Shown: positions 1-6,780, counted from the first letter of the stretch. The stretch is 11,193 nucleotides of DNA from Christensenella sp. UBA4263 (GCA_002395225.1 DGWH01000007.1:1-11193); one strand, 5' to 3'. Numbers and translations are program-made. The notes: a model not told the origin generated them from the sequence alone.

Positions 1-231
1 CTCCCTGACTTTTTTGTTAAACTCCACTATTTCGCTATCAATCGTCTTATCGTCGATTTGCTTCTTGCGTCGCTTACCTGAAGTTTTGACTACTTCACCT
101 GTTTCAGGATCTACTTTGCCAATAAGAATTCGGCTAGTGCTTGATTTCTTCTGGACCTTGTCCCATATTACAGTGTTATGATAAGCGTAAGTGACATTTG
201 CCCTTGAATCATGTTGAAGTACTATGGACAT
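1..231 (-). CDS. IS transposase, N-terminal part (IS1634/IS4-like), runs off the window
   Basis: The minus strand reads 77 codons without a stop from an ATG at 231 to the window edge. The protein begins MSIVLQHDSRANVTYAY and continues with VIWDKVQKKS, then IGKVDPETGEVV and a basic stretch GKRRKKQ. This pattern (xIVxQHD..., YWDK-like, LIGrvDpETGEiv) is the conserved start of a large DDE transposase group in Bacillota, usually labelled IS1634 or IS4 family. The catalytic domain lies outside the window, so activity cannot be judged. The start is supported by GAGAGGAG placed about 6 bases upstream and by the promoter at 260-288. Its AT-rich base composition differs from the surrounding genes, as expected for an inserted element. 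Family naming is from memory of the motif; exact IS name is unknown. Confidence 0.8.
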   Translation of the reverse strand, partial: MSIVLQHDSRANVTYAYHNTVIWDKVQKKSSTSRILIGKVDPETGEVVKTSGKRRKKQIDDKTIDSEIVEFNKKVRE

Positions 232-259
232 TCGTTTCTCCTCTCGATTATGATGCTAT

Positions 260-288
260 ATTATAATCCGATAAGAGAAATATGTCAA
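260..288 (-). promoter_or_regulatory. Consensus sigma-A promoter of the IS transposase
   Basis: On the minus strand TTGACA (283-288) and TATAAT (260-265) are separated by exactly 17 bases (266-282), matching the housekeeping consensus at all 12 positions. Initiation would fall near 253, leaving a leader of about 22 bases with the ribosome binding site before the ATG at 231. Confidence 0.85.
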
Positions 289-438
289 AGGAGGTATCAT
301 TAATAGGTTATGGTAAAGAAATTGAAATAGTCAGCAAATACGAACATTATTCCGCCGATTTTCATAATACGTTCGGAGATAATCGCTCGTTACCTGTTAG
401 GTTGACGCCATTGATACTTTAGAAGCAATCGTAGTTTG

Positions 439-627
439 TCAGGAAACAGATTCTTTCCCAGCCAAGGATCTTTCTCTCAGATCCTTTTCCGGATGAATAT
501 TGAATTCATCGAAGATCATCACAACCTTGTTCTCCAGATCGTACAGCGGCCACTCGTGACTCTTGCCGTTCGGGAATAGGTCCGCGCTGAGGAATGGATT
601 GCCGGTTCTGGCGAACTGAACAGCGGC
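439..627 (-). pseudogene. Carboxylesterase type B (pnbA-like) C-terminal relic
   Basis: The minus-strand reading frame ending at 439 contains AVQFARTGNPF, then EWPLYDLENKVVMIFDEFN and a short acidic/basic tail before the stop. This is the signature of the last 50-60 residues of type B carboxylesterases/para-nitrobenzyl esterases, which typically read W..FARTGnP...WP.YD.e.r.tMiFd.e. Full proteins are near 500 residues; the catalytic GESAGG nucleophile elbow and the Glu/His residues are absent. Upstream in the same frame (to 792) nothing family-like is visible, and an adjacent frame gives an unrelated-looking stretch (MKGAGNVIESCLGISRLFDQ), so the 5' part is deleted or frameshifted. It lies directly behind the AT-rich IS segment, which may be what broke it. 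Alternative: coincidental similarity, but several conserved positions agree in order. Confidence 0.55.
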
Positions 628-903
628 GCAATGAATCCGATCTGGTCGAACAGGCGGCTGATGCCCAAACAGCTTTCGATCACATTCCCGGCCCCTTTCA
701 TGTCGTTCTTTGTCAGTGCGGAATCTTAACCCCCTGAGAGGACTCAATGAACCAAATCGATTATACGAGAACCGAGGGTTTAAAAGCAACAAAAACTCGA
801 TGACTTATCGGCAAGACTGAATTCTCCCCCTTCCAGACACTTGAAAGGAAACAGGTCAGGAACTCGCGGAACAGAAATCCAGAGAGAGGGGGTTACCAAA
901 CAG
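628..903. other. Intergenic stretch without recognised gene
   Basis: Between the esterase relic and the histidine kinase stop nothing convincing is seen. Short open frames on both strands lack ribosome binding sites and family motifs. No terminator hairpin with a T tract was found downstream of the kinase gene on the minus strand, so how that operon ends is unclear. Confidence 0.5.
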
Positions 904-2238
904 TTACACTTTTTTTATCGGGACAGAAACCGTGAACTGAATCGTTCCATCCCGGCAGGTTACGCCGATCTTTCCGCCATGCTTTTCCGCAATGGCCTTG
1001 GCAATGGCCAGTCCGAGTCCGTAATGATGTCCGTTGTCGGTTCTGGCCTCATCCACCCGGTAAAACCGGTCAAAGAGATGCTGAAGCTTTTCCGGAGGAA
1101 TCGCTTCCCCCTCATTTCTGACCTCCAGCACCGCCGCATTCCCCTGACGCCTAAGGGACAGACGGATTTCCCGGCCGGTGCTGTGCCGGATGGCGTTCTC
1201 CAGCAGGATGGAGACGATCTGAGTCAGCTGTGTGGGATTTCCCGTCAGGGAAATGCCTTCCTCGACGCTGTCCTCTATCGTCCTGCCCTGATCAAACGCC
1301 AGTGCCTCAAATGCCAGTGCCTCCCCGGTCACAATGCGCGAAAAATCCACCTGCTCCACCGGCGCATCCGTATTCTCTGCCCGGGACAGATCCAGCAGCT
1401 GTCTGACCAGGCCGTCCATCCGCTCCGTTTCATACAGGATATTGGACAGCCATTCGTTGGGACCGATTTCCCTTGAGAGCATCTCCGCATTGGTGCTGAT
1501 GACGGCCGCCGGCGTTTTCAGTTCATGACTGGCATCTGAAATAAACTGCTTCTGCATCCGGTCATTTTCCTCCAGAGGACGGATGATCTGTCTTGCAAGA
1601 ACCAGTGAAAGCAGAAACATGAGGACGATAGCCCCGCTGCCGATGATCAGCACATTGCGCAGCAGCGTACTGAGACCGCTTTCCGACACCGTGTTGTCCA
1701 TCATGGCAACCAGCGTATAGCCGGGTTTATCGCTAACCATATAGGTCAGGTTTCCTTTTCTGCCGCTTCGTTTTCCGGAATCAAGGATCCCTTTGGCAAT
1801 TTCCGTGAGCTTCTCTTCACTGAGAACATCCGTGTGTCCGTTGTCAACCGCCAAAACCGTGCCATCTTCGGCGAAGGAAATCGAATAAAACGTCGCCAGC
1901 TGATAATCCGGCCGCTGATCCAGCGGCGTTTTTCCCGGTCCCGGACCGCCCGGCCTGTTCCACCCCTCCGGCTCTGGGCCCGGCGGCATTTCCATCCGCT
2001 CCCCCTGTTCCGGCGCGGGTTCCTCCGGAGCCTCCGTCCCACCTTCCGGTCCGGGCATTGCCCCGTCCGTTTCTGGCGGAAGAGAATGGAGTTCCACATA
2101 CCGGGTCAGAATTTCCATATTCCGGTGACGGATTTCCTGATAGCTGGCAAGCATGATAATGGACAGCGTCAGGACAAACAGGAGCATCAGGGAGCCCATG
2201 ATGGCCAGAATGATTTTTCTTCTGGATCGTCTAAACAT
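904..2238 (-). CDS. Membrane sensor histidine kinase, OmpR-partner type
   Basis: A 444-residue kinase that should autophosphorylate in response to an external signal and pass phosphate to the regulator encoded just upstream. Visible parts: membrane segment about 9-32; an extracytoplasmic part about 33-192 with a proline/glutamate/glycine-rich stretch at 55-105; second membrane segment about 193-216; HisKA box FISDASHELKTP with the phospho-accepting His at 238; N box LLENAIRHS (Asn348); G1-like VRNEGEAIPPE at 373-383; F box FDRFYRVD; G2 box GLGLAIAK near 407-414. The G1 box carries Asn instead of the usual Asp, a variant seen in many Bacillota kinases. Length and order are typical. Its ATG lies inside the 3' end of the regulator gene (8 bp shared), so the two are translationally coupled and transcribed together. 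The ligand cannot be deduced. Confidence 0.93.
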   Translation of the reverse strand: MFRRSRRKIILAIMGSLMLLFVLTLSIIMLASYQEIRHRNMEILTRYVELHSLPPETDGAMPGPEGGTEAPEEPAPEQGERMEMPPGPEPEGWNRPGGPGPGKTPLDQRPDYQLATFYSISFAEDGTVLAVDNGHTDVLSEEKLTEIAKGILDSGKRSGRKGNLTYMVSDKPGYTLVAMMDNTVSESGLSTLLRNVLIIGSGAIVLMFLLSLVLARQIIRPLEENDRMQKQFISDASHELKTPAAVISTNAEMLSREIGPNEWLSNILYETERMDGLVRQLLDLSRAENTDAPVEQVDFSRIVTGEALAFEALAFDQGRTIEDSVEEGISLTGNPTQLTQIVSILLENAIRHSTGREIRLSLRRQGNAAVLEVRNEGEAIPPEKLQHLFDRFYRVDEARTDNGHHYGLGLAIAKAIAEKHGGKIGVTCRDGTIQFTVSVPIKKV

Positions 2239-2920
2239 CTTTCTCCCTCAATTCATATCCCAGGCCGCGAACCGCCTTTATTTCAACGCCGGAACCGACA
2301 AAAACCAGTTTCTTGCGTGTAAAGGACATATACACCTCGACATTGTTGTACTCAGCCTCATTCTCAAAGCCCCAGATCTTGACCGCCAGCTGTTCCCTGG
2401 TCATGATCTTCCCGTGATTGTTAAACATGTACTCAAGGATATGCAGTTCCTTTTCACTGAGCCGGACACTCTGTCCCGTCTTTGTGCAGGTCAGCGTGGC
2501 CTTTGATGGTTCGAGGATCAGATCGCCGAAGTGCAGGCCTTCATCCTGAAAGCCTGTATTCCTGCGGGCCAGTGCCCGAAGCCGGGCCAGCAGTTCCCTG
2601 GTCTGAAAGGGCTTGGCCATATAATCATCCGCCCCGCTGTCCAGGCCGGTTACCTTATCATCCAGCTGACTCTTTGCCGTCAGCATCAGGATCGGGGTTT
2701 TGACCCCTCTGCCCCTGGCCCGCCTGGCCACCTCAAACCCATCCATTTCCGGCATCATTACATCCAGAACCGCCACGTCGTATACACCGCTCTCCAGCGC
2801 CTCAAGCGCTGAAGCGCCGTCTTCCACATGATCCACATCATACTTTTCCTGCTTCAGCAGCGCCACAACCGCTGCCGCCATTCTCTTTTCATCCTCTGCC
2901 AGTAAAATTCTCATTTCCAT
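2231..2920 (-). CDS. OmpR/PhoB-family response regulator
   Basis: A 229-residue DNA-binding regulator, first gene of the two-component operon. The receiver domain (about 3-118) has the acidic pair Asp10-Glu11, phospho-acceptor Asp53 in AVLDVMMPEMDG, Thr81 in LMLTA and Lys103 in MAKPF. A winged-helix domain follows (about 128-227) with LSEKELHILEYM, MTREQLAVKIWG and the wing region IKAVRGLGYEL. All receiver key residues are present, so it should be functional. Two in-frame starts are possible: ATG at 2920 (GGAG 6 bases away) or ATG at 2914 (AAGGGG 6 bases away), the latter giving the more usual MRILLAEDE start. The partner is the kinase ending at 904. Target genes are unknown. Confidence 0.95.
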   Translation of the reverse strand: MEMRILLAEDEKRMAAAVVALLKQEKYDVDHVEDGASALEALESGVYDVAVLDVMMPEMDGFEVARRARGRGVKTPILMLTAKSQLDDKVTGLDSGADDYMAKPFQTRELLARLRALARRNTGFQDEGLHFGDLILEPSKATLTCTKTGQSVRLSEKELHILEYMFNNHGKIMTREQLAVKIWGFENEAEYNNVEVYMSFTRKKLVFVGSGVEIKAVRGLGYELREKDV

Positions 2921-2950
2921 CCCCTTCTCCGATTATTCCCGGTGCCCGTC

Positions 2951-2959
2951 ATTATACCA
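2951..2959 (-). promoter_or_regulatory. Possible extended -10 promoter of the two-component operon
   Basis: The minus strand reads TTGGTATAATG: a perfect TATAAT (2951-2956) preceded by TG one base upstream, the extended -10 form. No good -35 is seen at 16-18 bases, which extended -10 promoters can tolerate. Initiation near 2944 would give a leader of about 24 bases before the regulator's ATG at 2920. Confidence 0.5.
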
Positions 2960-2990
2960 AAGAGCGACCCGGTTGAGGAAGTCAATCTGC

Positions 2991-3419
2991 ATGGTATTCA
3001 GAATATCCCCAGCCATCTGCCCGGAACAGACAAAAAGGATCCTTTCTCACCTCACGGAGCGAAAAGAAAGGCTATATGCAGAAAAAATGGAGGACATTCT
3101 GCAGATCATCTGTGGCCGGTGCAGTGCCCAGAGCCATCCGCGGGCGGAACAGCTCAGATGGTGGAATCGGGCACGCTTTCCCCGCGTTTCAGCGTTCGGC
3201 GAGACCTGCCGCCTGTGTGCAGCAGACGAGGTGCTGCGGAAGATCATAATGCATGCGAGGGCATGGCAGATGGAACCGTCCCCCTCTCCTGTCATCTTCT
3301 TTATGAGCCGCGGCCCGGGGAGAGCCGCAGCATTCCTGATGCCCTGTTTTTCCAAACTGACTCTGTGCGGCAGGACAGCTTCGCACCGGATAAACAAAAT
3401 CACCCTTTCTCCTCAATGA
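2991..3419 (+). CDS. Unrecognised small protein with two CxxC pairs
   Basis: A 142-residue open frame divergent from the response regulator. GAGGAAG at 2975-2981 is 9 bases from the ATG, a plausible ribosome binding site (an in-frame TTG at 2973 is less likely). Codon choice (CTG, ATC, GCC, CGG frequent) resembles the neighbouring genes. The protein is basic and contains Cys41-x2-Cys44 (CGRC) and Cys73-x2-Cys76 (CRLC), a spacing that could bind one zinc ion, with Trp-rich RWWNRARFPR between them and a hydrophobic VIFFM and AAAFLMPCF near the end. No family was recognised. Its stop lies in the loop of the terminator of the convergent operon, which is awkward for a real gene. Overlapping open frames in other phases exist, so this may be non-coding. 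Confidence 0.35.
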   Translation: MVFRISPAICPEQTKRILSHLTERKERLYAEKMEDILQIICGRCSAQSHPRAEQLRWWNRARFPRVSAFGETCRLCAADEVLRKIIMHARAWQMEPSPSPVIFFMSRGPGRAAAFLMPCFSKLTLCGRTASHRINKITLSPQ

Positions 3420-3433
3420 TGGGAGAAAGGGTG
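3391..3433 (-). terminator. Rho-independent terminator of the partner-switching operon
   Basis: A perfect 12-bp stem (3401-3412 with 3422-3433) closes a 9-base loop. Read on the minus strand, the stem is followed by ATTTTGTTTA, a T-rich tract; on the plus strand no T tract follows. It begins 17 bases after the stop of the HATPase gene at 3450, so the operon ends here without a sigma factor gene. Confidence 0.88.
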
Positions 3434-3449
3434 TGATGGTTTATGCCGT

Positions 3450-3863
3450 TCAGATCTTTCTTTTCAGTAACAGCTGGTTGCAGCCGTCCCGGTATTCGTA
3501 TTCCACTTCGTCCACCATGGTTTTCACCATGTAGATGCCCAGACCGCCGATTCCGCGTTCCTCGCCGGAAAGCATGATGTCAGGATCTTCCTTTTCCAGC
3601 GGGTTGAATGGCACGCCTCCGTCGATGAGCCTAAACGTCGCAGTACCATTCTCCACGCAGCCACGAATCTCAGCCCAGCCTTCTTCCCCGGAAGGATAGG
3701 CATAGAGCGTCACGTTCACATACAGTTCTTCCACTGCCATGCGCAGCTGAGTACGTGCCTGAGGCGTACAGCCGTGTGCATCCAGAAGATAACTGACAAA
3801 GGACAGAATCAGATCCATCCCCTCCAGCCGGGCAGGTATTCTCAAAAAGCTTTCCTCACCCAT
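3450..3863 (-). CDS. RsbW/SpoIIAB-like HATPase serine kinase (anti-sigma type)
   Basis: A 137-residue stand-alone GHKL ATPase of the HATPase_c_2 type, the family of anti-sigma serine kinases that phosphorylate STAS antagonists and bind a partner such as a sigma factor. Visible motifs: N box EELYVNVTLYAYP (about 46-58), G1 box IDGGVPFNPLE (about 79-89) and G2 box RGIGGLGIYMVK (about 103-114). There is no HisKA or membrane segment, as expected. The N box lacks the usual second Asn of 'vaNai.H' but keeps EE..N. It is the last gene of the operon. AAAGGAG at 3872-3878 on the minus strand serves as ribosome binding site and lies inside the adjacent repeat unit. The Asp of the G1 box is present, so ATP binding is likely. 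The partner protein is not encoded nearby. Confidence 0.87.
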   Translation of the reverse strand: MGEESFLRIPARLEGMDLILSFVSYLLDAHGCTPQARTQLRMAVEELYVNVTLYAYPSGEEGWAEIRGCVENGTATFRLIDGGVPFNPLEKEDPDIMLSGEERGIGGLGIYMVKTMVDEVEYEYRDGCNQLLLKRKI

Positions 3864-3867
3864 GTGT

Positions 3868-4150
3868 CATTGCTCCTTTGCAGGCCTCACTGTTGGTTGT
3901 TTGCCGGAGCTGCTTTTGTCTGAGGCCTGGATTTGACAAACTGTCGCTGCGCGACAGGGCAACTCCTTTGCGGGCCTCCATGCTGGTCTTTTGCCGGGCC
4001 AGCCTTGCCCGAGGCCTAAATTGTCCTCCTTGCCGCTACGCGACAGGGCCATTCCTTGCGCGCCTCACTGTTGGTCACTTGCCTGAGTGACTTTGTCATG
4101 ACCCGGATTTTGATGATCTGTCGCTGCGCGACATGCCATTCTTTCACGGA
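3868..4150 (-). repeat. Three tandem 88-89 bp hairpin-bearing repeats inside the operon
   Basis: The 297-base gap between the second STAS gene and the kinase gene is almost filled by units at about 3868-3956, 3957-4045 and 4046-4133, with a short start of a fourth to about 4150. Each unit ends in TGTCGCTGCGCGACA or a variant (3942-3956, 4031-4045, 4119-4133), a 6-bp stem with a 3-base loop; the middle copy has lost one pair. Each unit also has a second inverted pair: CAGGCCTCA...TGAGGCCTG in unit 1, GGCCTC...GAGGCC in unit 2, and a GTCACT...AGTGAC hairpin in unit 3. On the transcribed strand each unit carries AAAGGAG or AAGGA; the last one is the kinase gene's ribosome binding site. A 61-residue open frame (3867-4052) crosses units 1-2 but is interrupted in unit 3, so coding is unlikely. 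Function unknown; RNA processing or stability within the operon is inference. Confidence 0.85.
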
Positions 4151-4160
4151 GAATCGGTGC

Positions 4161-4460
4161 TCAAAAGATGCCAAATACAGCATCCAGGCCTGTGTTTTTC
4201 AGTACGTTCCTGAAATTCACACCCACATTGACCAGTTCCATGCTGCCCTTTGCCTGACTCATCTGCTTGAACGTGGCAAGCAGAACACGCAGGCCTGCGG
4301 AGGAGACGTAGTCACACTCGGCAAAGTCAAGGATCAGTTTCTTTACACCGCCCAGTTCCTTGGCAAGAAGGGCGCTCAGCTCCGGTGCAGTCATCGTGTT
4401 CATCTCACCGGAAAGCTGGACAGTCAGTTCATTTCCGTTCTTTTTCGAGGTCAGTTTCAT
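4161..4460 (-). CDS. STAS-domain anti-sigma factor antagonist (second copy)
   Basis: A 99-residue single STAS domain of the SpoIIAA/RsbV type. It shows the expected start (VQLSGEMNTMTAPEL, about 14-28), the central strand KLILDFAECDYVSSAGLRVLL (41-61, family signature; the phosphorylatable serine is Ser53 or Ser54) and the C-terminal helix region VFGIF. In partner switching the unphosphorylated form binds the HATPase kinase and frees its target; the kinase phosphorylates this serine and the PP2C phosphatase removes it. TTAGGAG lies about 9 bases before its ATG. It is 31 bases downstream of the first STAS gene, and clearly a diverged paralogue of it rather than a recent duplicate. Confidence 0.92.
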   Translation of the reverse strand: MKLTSKKNGNELTVQLSGEMNTMTAPELSALLAKELGGVKKLILDFAECDYVSSAGLRVLLATFKQMSQAKGSMELVNVGVNFRNVLKNTGLDAVFGIF

Positions 4461-4491
4461 GAAATTTTTCTCCTAATCTAATTATCAATTA

Positions 4492-4797
4492 TTATTTCTG
4501 TTCGATCTTCATGATATCCGCGAAGCCCATTGCTGCAAATACATCCATCACCATTTCATTGACGTTGATCACCTTCATGGAGCCCTGCCTGTTCATCTTC
4601 TTCTGTGCAAAGAGCAGCACACGCAGGCCGACGGAGGAGATGTAGTCAAGTTTCTCCAGATCAAAGACCAGTTCTGTCACGCCATCCAGATCGTTGTTGA
4701 CAACCTTATCCAGATCCGGTGCGGTGGAAATGTCCAGCCGGCCTTCCAGGACAATGACCAGCTGATTATTGTTCCGATTTTGGATGATATTCATCAT
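4492..4797 (-). CDS. STAS-domain anti-sigma factor antagonist (first copy)
   Basis: A 101-residue STAS protein: VIVLEGRLDISTAPDLDKV (about 14-32) and the signature LDYISSVGLRVLLFAQ (50-65) with Ser54/Ser55 as the likely phosphorylation site, ending in a lysine-rich tail. Its ATG overlaps the stop of the phosphatase gene by 4 bases (ATGA), which implies translational coupling and matched synthesis with the phosphatase. It should be the closest substrate of that phosphatase. Two antagonists in one operon suggests two inputs or two kinase partners; only one HATPase protein is encoded here. Confidence 0.92.
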   Translation of the reverse strand: MMNIIQNRNNNQLVIVLEGRLDISTAPDLDKVVNNDLDGVTELVFDLEKLDYISSVGLRVLLFAQKKMNRQGSMKVINVNEMVMDVFAAMGFADIMKIEQK

Positions 4798-6266
4798 TGT
4801 GCATCACCCCCTTGCCCCTGAATTGTCAGAACAACCATGGTGATGTCGTCGAACTGGGGAACCCCCGCGGCAAATTCGCTGACATCCTCAAAAATGCGCT
4901 CCAGCACCTGCTCGCCCGGAAGATCCCGGGTTTTCTCTACCATGACCATCAGGCGATCGTCCCCGTACAGCTTGTCGTCGCGGTCGTGAGCCTCAACCAC
5001 GCCGTCGGTGTACAGCAGCAGCCGGTCGCCGGGTTCGAGCTGAATCTCCGCCTTTTTGTATCGGGTTAAATCCATGCCGCCCAGGAACAGCCCGTGAACG
5101 TCCTTAATCATCTCACAGGGCTTCTCTGCACGCATATAGACCGGATAATTGTGCCCGGCGTTTGTGAATTGCAGCATCATCGTCCGGGTATCCAGAATGC
5201 CGATCCAGGCGGTGGCAAACATGCCCGACTCGTTGTTTTCACACAGGCGAAGGTTGACGGCGTTGAAAATTTCCGAGGTGCTTTCCTTCGACGTCGCGTA
5301 GTCCTTGATCATGGTCTTGGCGGTCATCATAAACAGTGCCGCCGGCGTGCCTTTGCCGGATACATCGGCGATGAGGAAGCAGATGCGGTAGTCATCGATG
5401 GCGAAGTAGTCATAGAAATCGCCGCCTACTTCCTTGGCGGTATTCATGCTGGCGCGCAGACTCACCTCGGGATGTTCGGGAAACTCCGGCGCGACGGTCG
5501 GCAGAGCGTCGGCCTGAATCTTGGAAGCGATGCGCAGATCCGATTCCACCGCCTCCATCTTCGCCCGGGTGTTCAGCGCTTTATGGGTGCTGACGTTGGT
5601 GACCAGGAACACCAGGGCCAGGGAAATGGGCAGCGACGTATTCTCGTACGCATCCATCCCCTCATCCAGAAGCAGCAGCTCCAGCATGTAAAGGGCAGGA
5701 GCCATGATGCCGAATACAAACAGGCTCGAGGGGATCTCTACGCCGGCGGGCCGCTTGTTCTTGCCCACGGTGAGATAGTAAATGGCAATGAACAGAGGGG
5801 TAAACATGTACAGATAAACGACGCCCTGGAAGAAGGTGTCAAAGAACACCTCCGTATGCACCTCGCCGCCCTGATCCACCCAGAACAGCAGCCGTGTCCA
5901 GTGCGTGGTCAGGCAGAGCACCGCAATCATCGCTACGGGCAGCACGTATCCGATAAAGGTCCATTTTTTTGAAGGCTGCAGGCCCAGACGTTCCAGCATA
6001 TACTGGTTCAGAAGGGCGGCGAAGAGAACGAATAACAGACAATAGATACTGACGCACAGATAGGTGAGCACGGTCAGTGCCGGATGTTTTTCAATGACAA
6101 CCCACAGGATTTCAAAAACGCACGTGGCTATCCCCGAGATCAGCATCATGGAAATGCGATCCTTGATCTTCTGCTTGTAAAGGAAAATGTTGTTGACGAA
6201 CAAAATCGTCATCAGAATCGCAGCGACAAACAGAATCTCCAGAAACAGGCGATCCGCTGCATTCAT
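4794..6266 (-). CDS. Membrane-anchored PP2C (SpoIIE-type) serine phosphatase
   Basis: A 490-residue protein with an N-terminal membrane half and a cytoplasmic phosphatase half. About seven or eight hydrophobic segments occupy residues 5-225 (for example 8-30, 38-58, 65-88, 104-120, 148-167, 182-200, 211-225). A helical linker (about 230-255, ending in ASKIQADALP, the typical RsbU-like lead-in) joins the PP2C domain. Metal-binding aspartates are in GGDFYDYF (281-288) and IADVSGKG (299-306); TDGVVEA (420-426) and FDDITMVVL (472-480) complete the site. It should dephosphorylate the two STAS proteins when the membrane domain senses a signal. AAAGGAG lies 9 bases before the ATG. First gene of the operon. 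The sensed signal is unknown; the sensor half resembles a multi-pass 7TM-type input rather than a single PAS or HAMP module. Confidence 0.93.
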   Translation of the reverse strand: MNAADRLFLEILFVAAILMTILFVNNIFLYKQKIKDRISMMLISGIATCVFEILWVVIEKHPALTVLTYLCVSIYCLLFVLFAALLNQYMLERLGLQPSKKWTFIGYVLPVAMIAVLCLTTHWTRLLFWVDQGGEVHTEVFFDTFFQGVVYLYMFTPLFIAIYYLTVGKNKRPAGVEIPSSLFVFGIMAPALYMLELLLLDEGMDAYENTSLPISLALVFLVTNVSTHKALNTRAKMEAVESDLRIASKIQADALPTVAPEFPEHPEVSLRASMNTAKEVGGDFYDYFAIDDYRICFLIADVSGKGTPAALFMMTAKTMIKDYATSKESTSEIFNAVNLRLCENNESGMFATAWIGILDTRTMMLQFTNAGHNYPVYMRAEKPCEMIKDVHGLFLGGMDLTRYKKAEIQLEPGDRLLLYTDGVVEAHDRDDKLYGDDRLMVMVEKTRDLPGEQVLERIFEDVSEFAAGVPQFDDITMVVLTIQGQGGDAQ

Positions 6267-6389
6267 GACATAAAACTCCTTTCCGCTGGAAACAGTTTTG
6301 ACGAGGAAGACACCTCGCTATTCGCTCATGGGAAGCAGACGGCGGTTTTGGCATAAATCTGCCAAAGAAAACTGCCATTCAGGAACAGA

Positions 6390-6418
6390 ATTCTACCAAA
6401 TCAGACTGGAATGTTCAA
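6390..6418 (-). promoter_or_regulatory. Candidate promoter of the partner-switching operon
   Basis: On the minus strand TTGAAC (6413-6418) and TAGAAT (6390-6395) are 17 bases apart, matching the consensus at 4/6 and 5/6 positions. Initiation near 6383 would give a leader of about 117 bases before the phosphatase ATG at 6266. No more convincing site was seen closer to the gene. Confidence 0.45.
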
Positions 6419-6515
6419 TAAGGAATTCGGCTTTTGCGGATAAAGCGCGTTTTGACAAGTACCTGTTCACGGATTTTTGAGCGACATAGATACGTTCAAG
6501 AGATGGCAGGCCATT

Positions 6516-6580
6516 CGACAGTAAGTCAAATCCAGGCCTCCTGTAATGCTGCTCTGTCAAATGACCAAAATTGAGACCTG
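6516..6580 (-). repeat. Fourth, diverged and inverted copy of the 89-bp repeat
   Basis: Read on the minus strand this stretch matches unit 1 of the operon array (3881-3946 on the plus strand) at about 50 of 66 hand-aligned positions with one gap. The best block, GAGGCCTGGATTTGAC, is identical over 16 bases (3922-3937 versus 6525-6540 inverted), followed by ACTGTCG in both. The terminal TGTCGC/GCGACA hairpin is lost here after TGTCG. This shows that the array belongs to a dispersed family rather than being a purely local duplication. Confidence 0.7.
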
Positions 6581-6615
6581 AGGAGGAGAGCACCGACTGT
6601 CAGTGTGTCTCGCGG

Positions 6616-6780
6616 ACAAAAAAGTCGCCACCCATGCCGCTTTCCCGCCAGGCAGATGTGATCATCCACTATCAGGCGTTGCACCAGCAGATTCCAAAGC
6701 ATGTCGTCAAACCCGTTTATCGTTCCCGTCAATTTCCGGGTTTTCTCAATAAACCGCCCGATCTTTTCTGCCTTGTCATC
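6616..6780 (-). pseudogene. Serine recombinase C-terminal relic
   Basis: The minus strand encodes KAEKIGRFIEKTRKLTG, then INGFDDMLWNLLVQRLIV. This resembles the last part of large serine recombinases, which read like FI..L.....i.eFDe.LW..LVe.v.V shortly before their ends. There is no start, resolvase catalytic domain or zinc ribbon in the window; a stop lies in frame at 6814-6816. The following residues to 6526 are unlike the family. The match is short and made by eye, so it may be wrong; if right, it marks an old mobile element inside the inverted-repeat segment. Confidence 0.33.

Noticed and set aside
282..422. 46-codon plus-strand open frame (begins MSKEVSLIGYGKEIE) behind the IS promoter
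   Set aside because: Its ATG overlaps the -35 region of the opposite-strand promoter, there is no good ribosome binding site before it, and no family is recognisable.
3867..4052. 61-residue minus-strand open frame across the repeat units
   Set aside because: It is a translation of the repeats; the third unit is interrupted by a stop in the matching frame and the hairpins, not the codons, are conserved.
3868..4133. CRISPR array
   Set aside because: Units repeat along their whole 89-base length with no unique spacers, there are only three, and no cas gene is present.
5094..5972. 292-residue plus-strand open frame
   Set aside because: It is antisense to the phosphatase gene, His/Gly/Gln-rich in the manner of shadow frames, and has no family motif.
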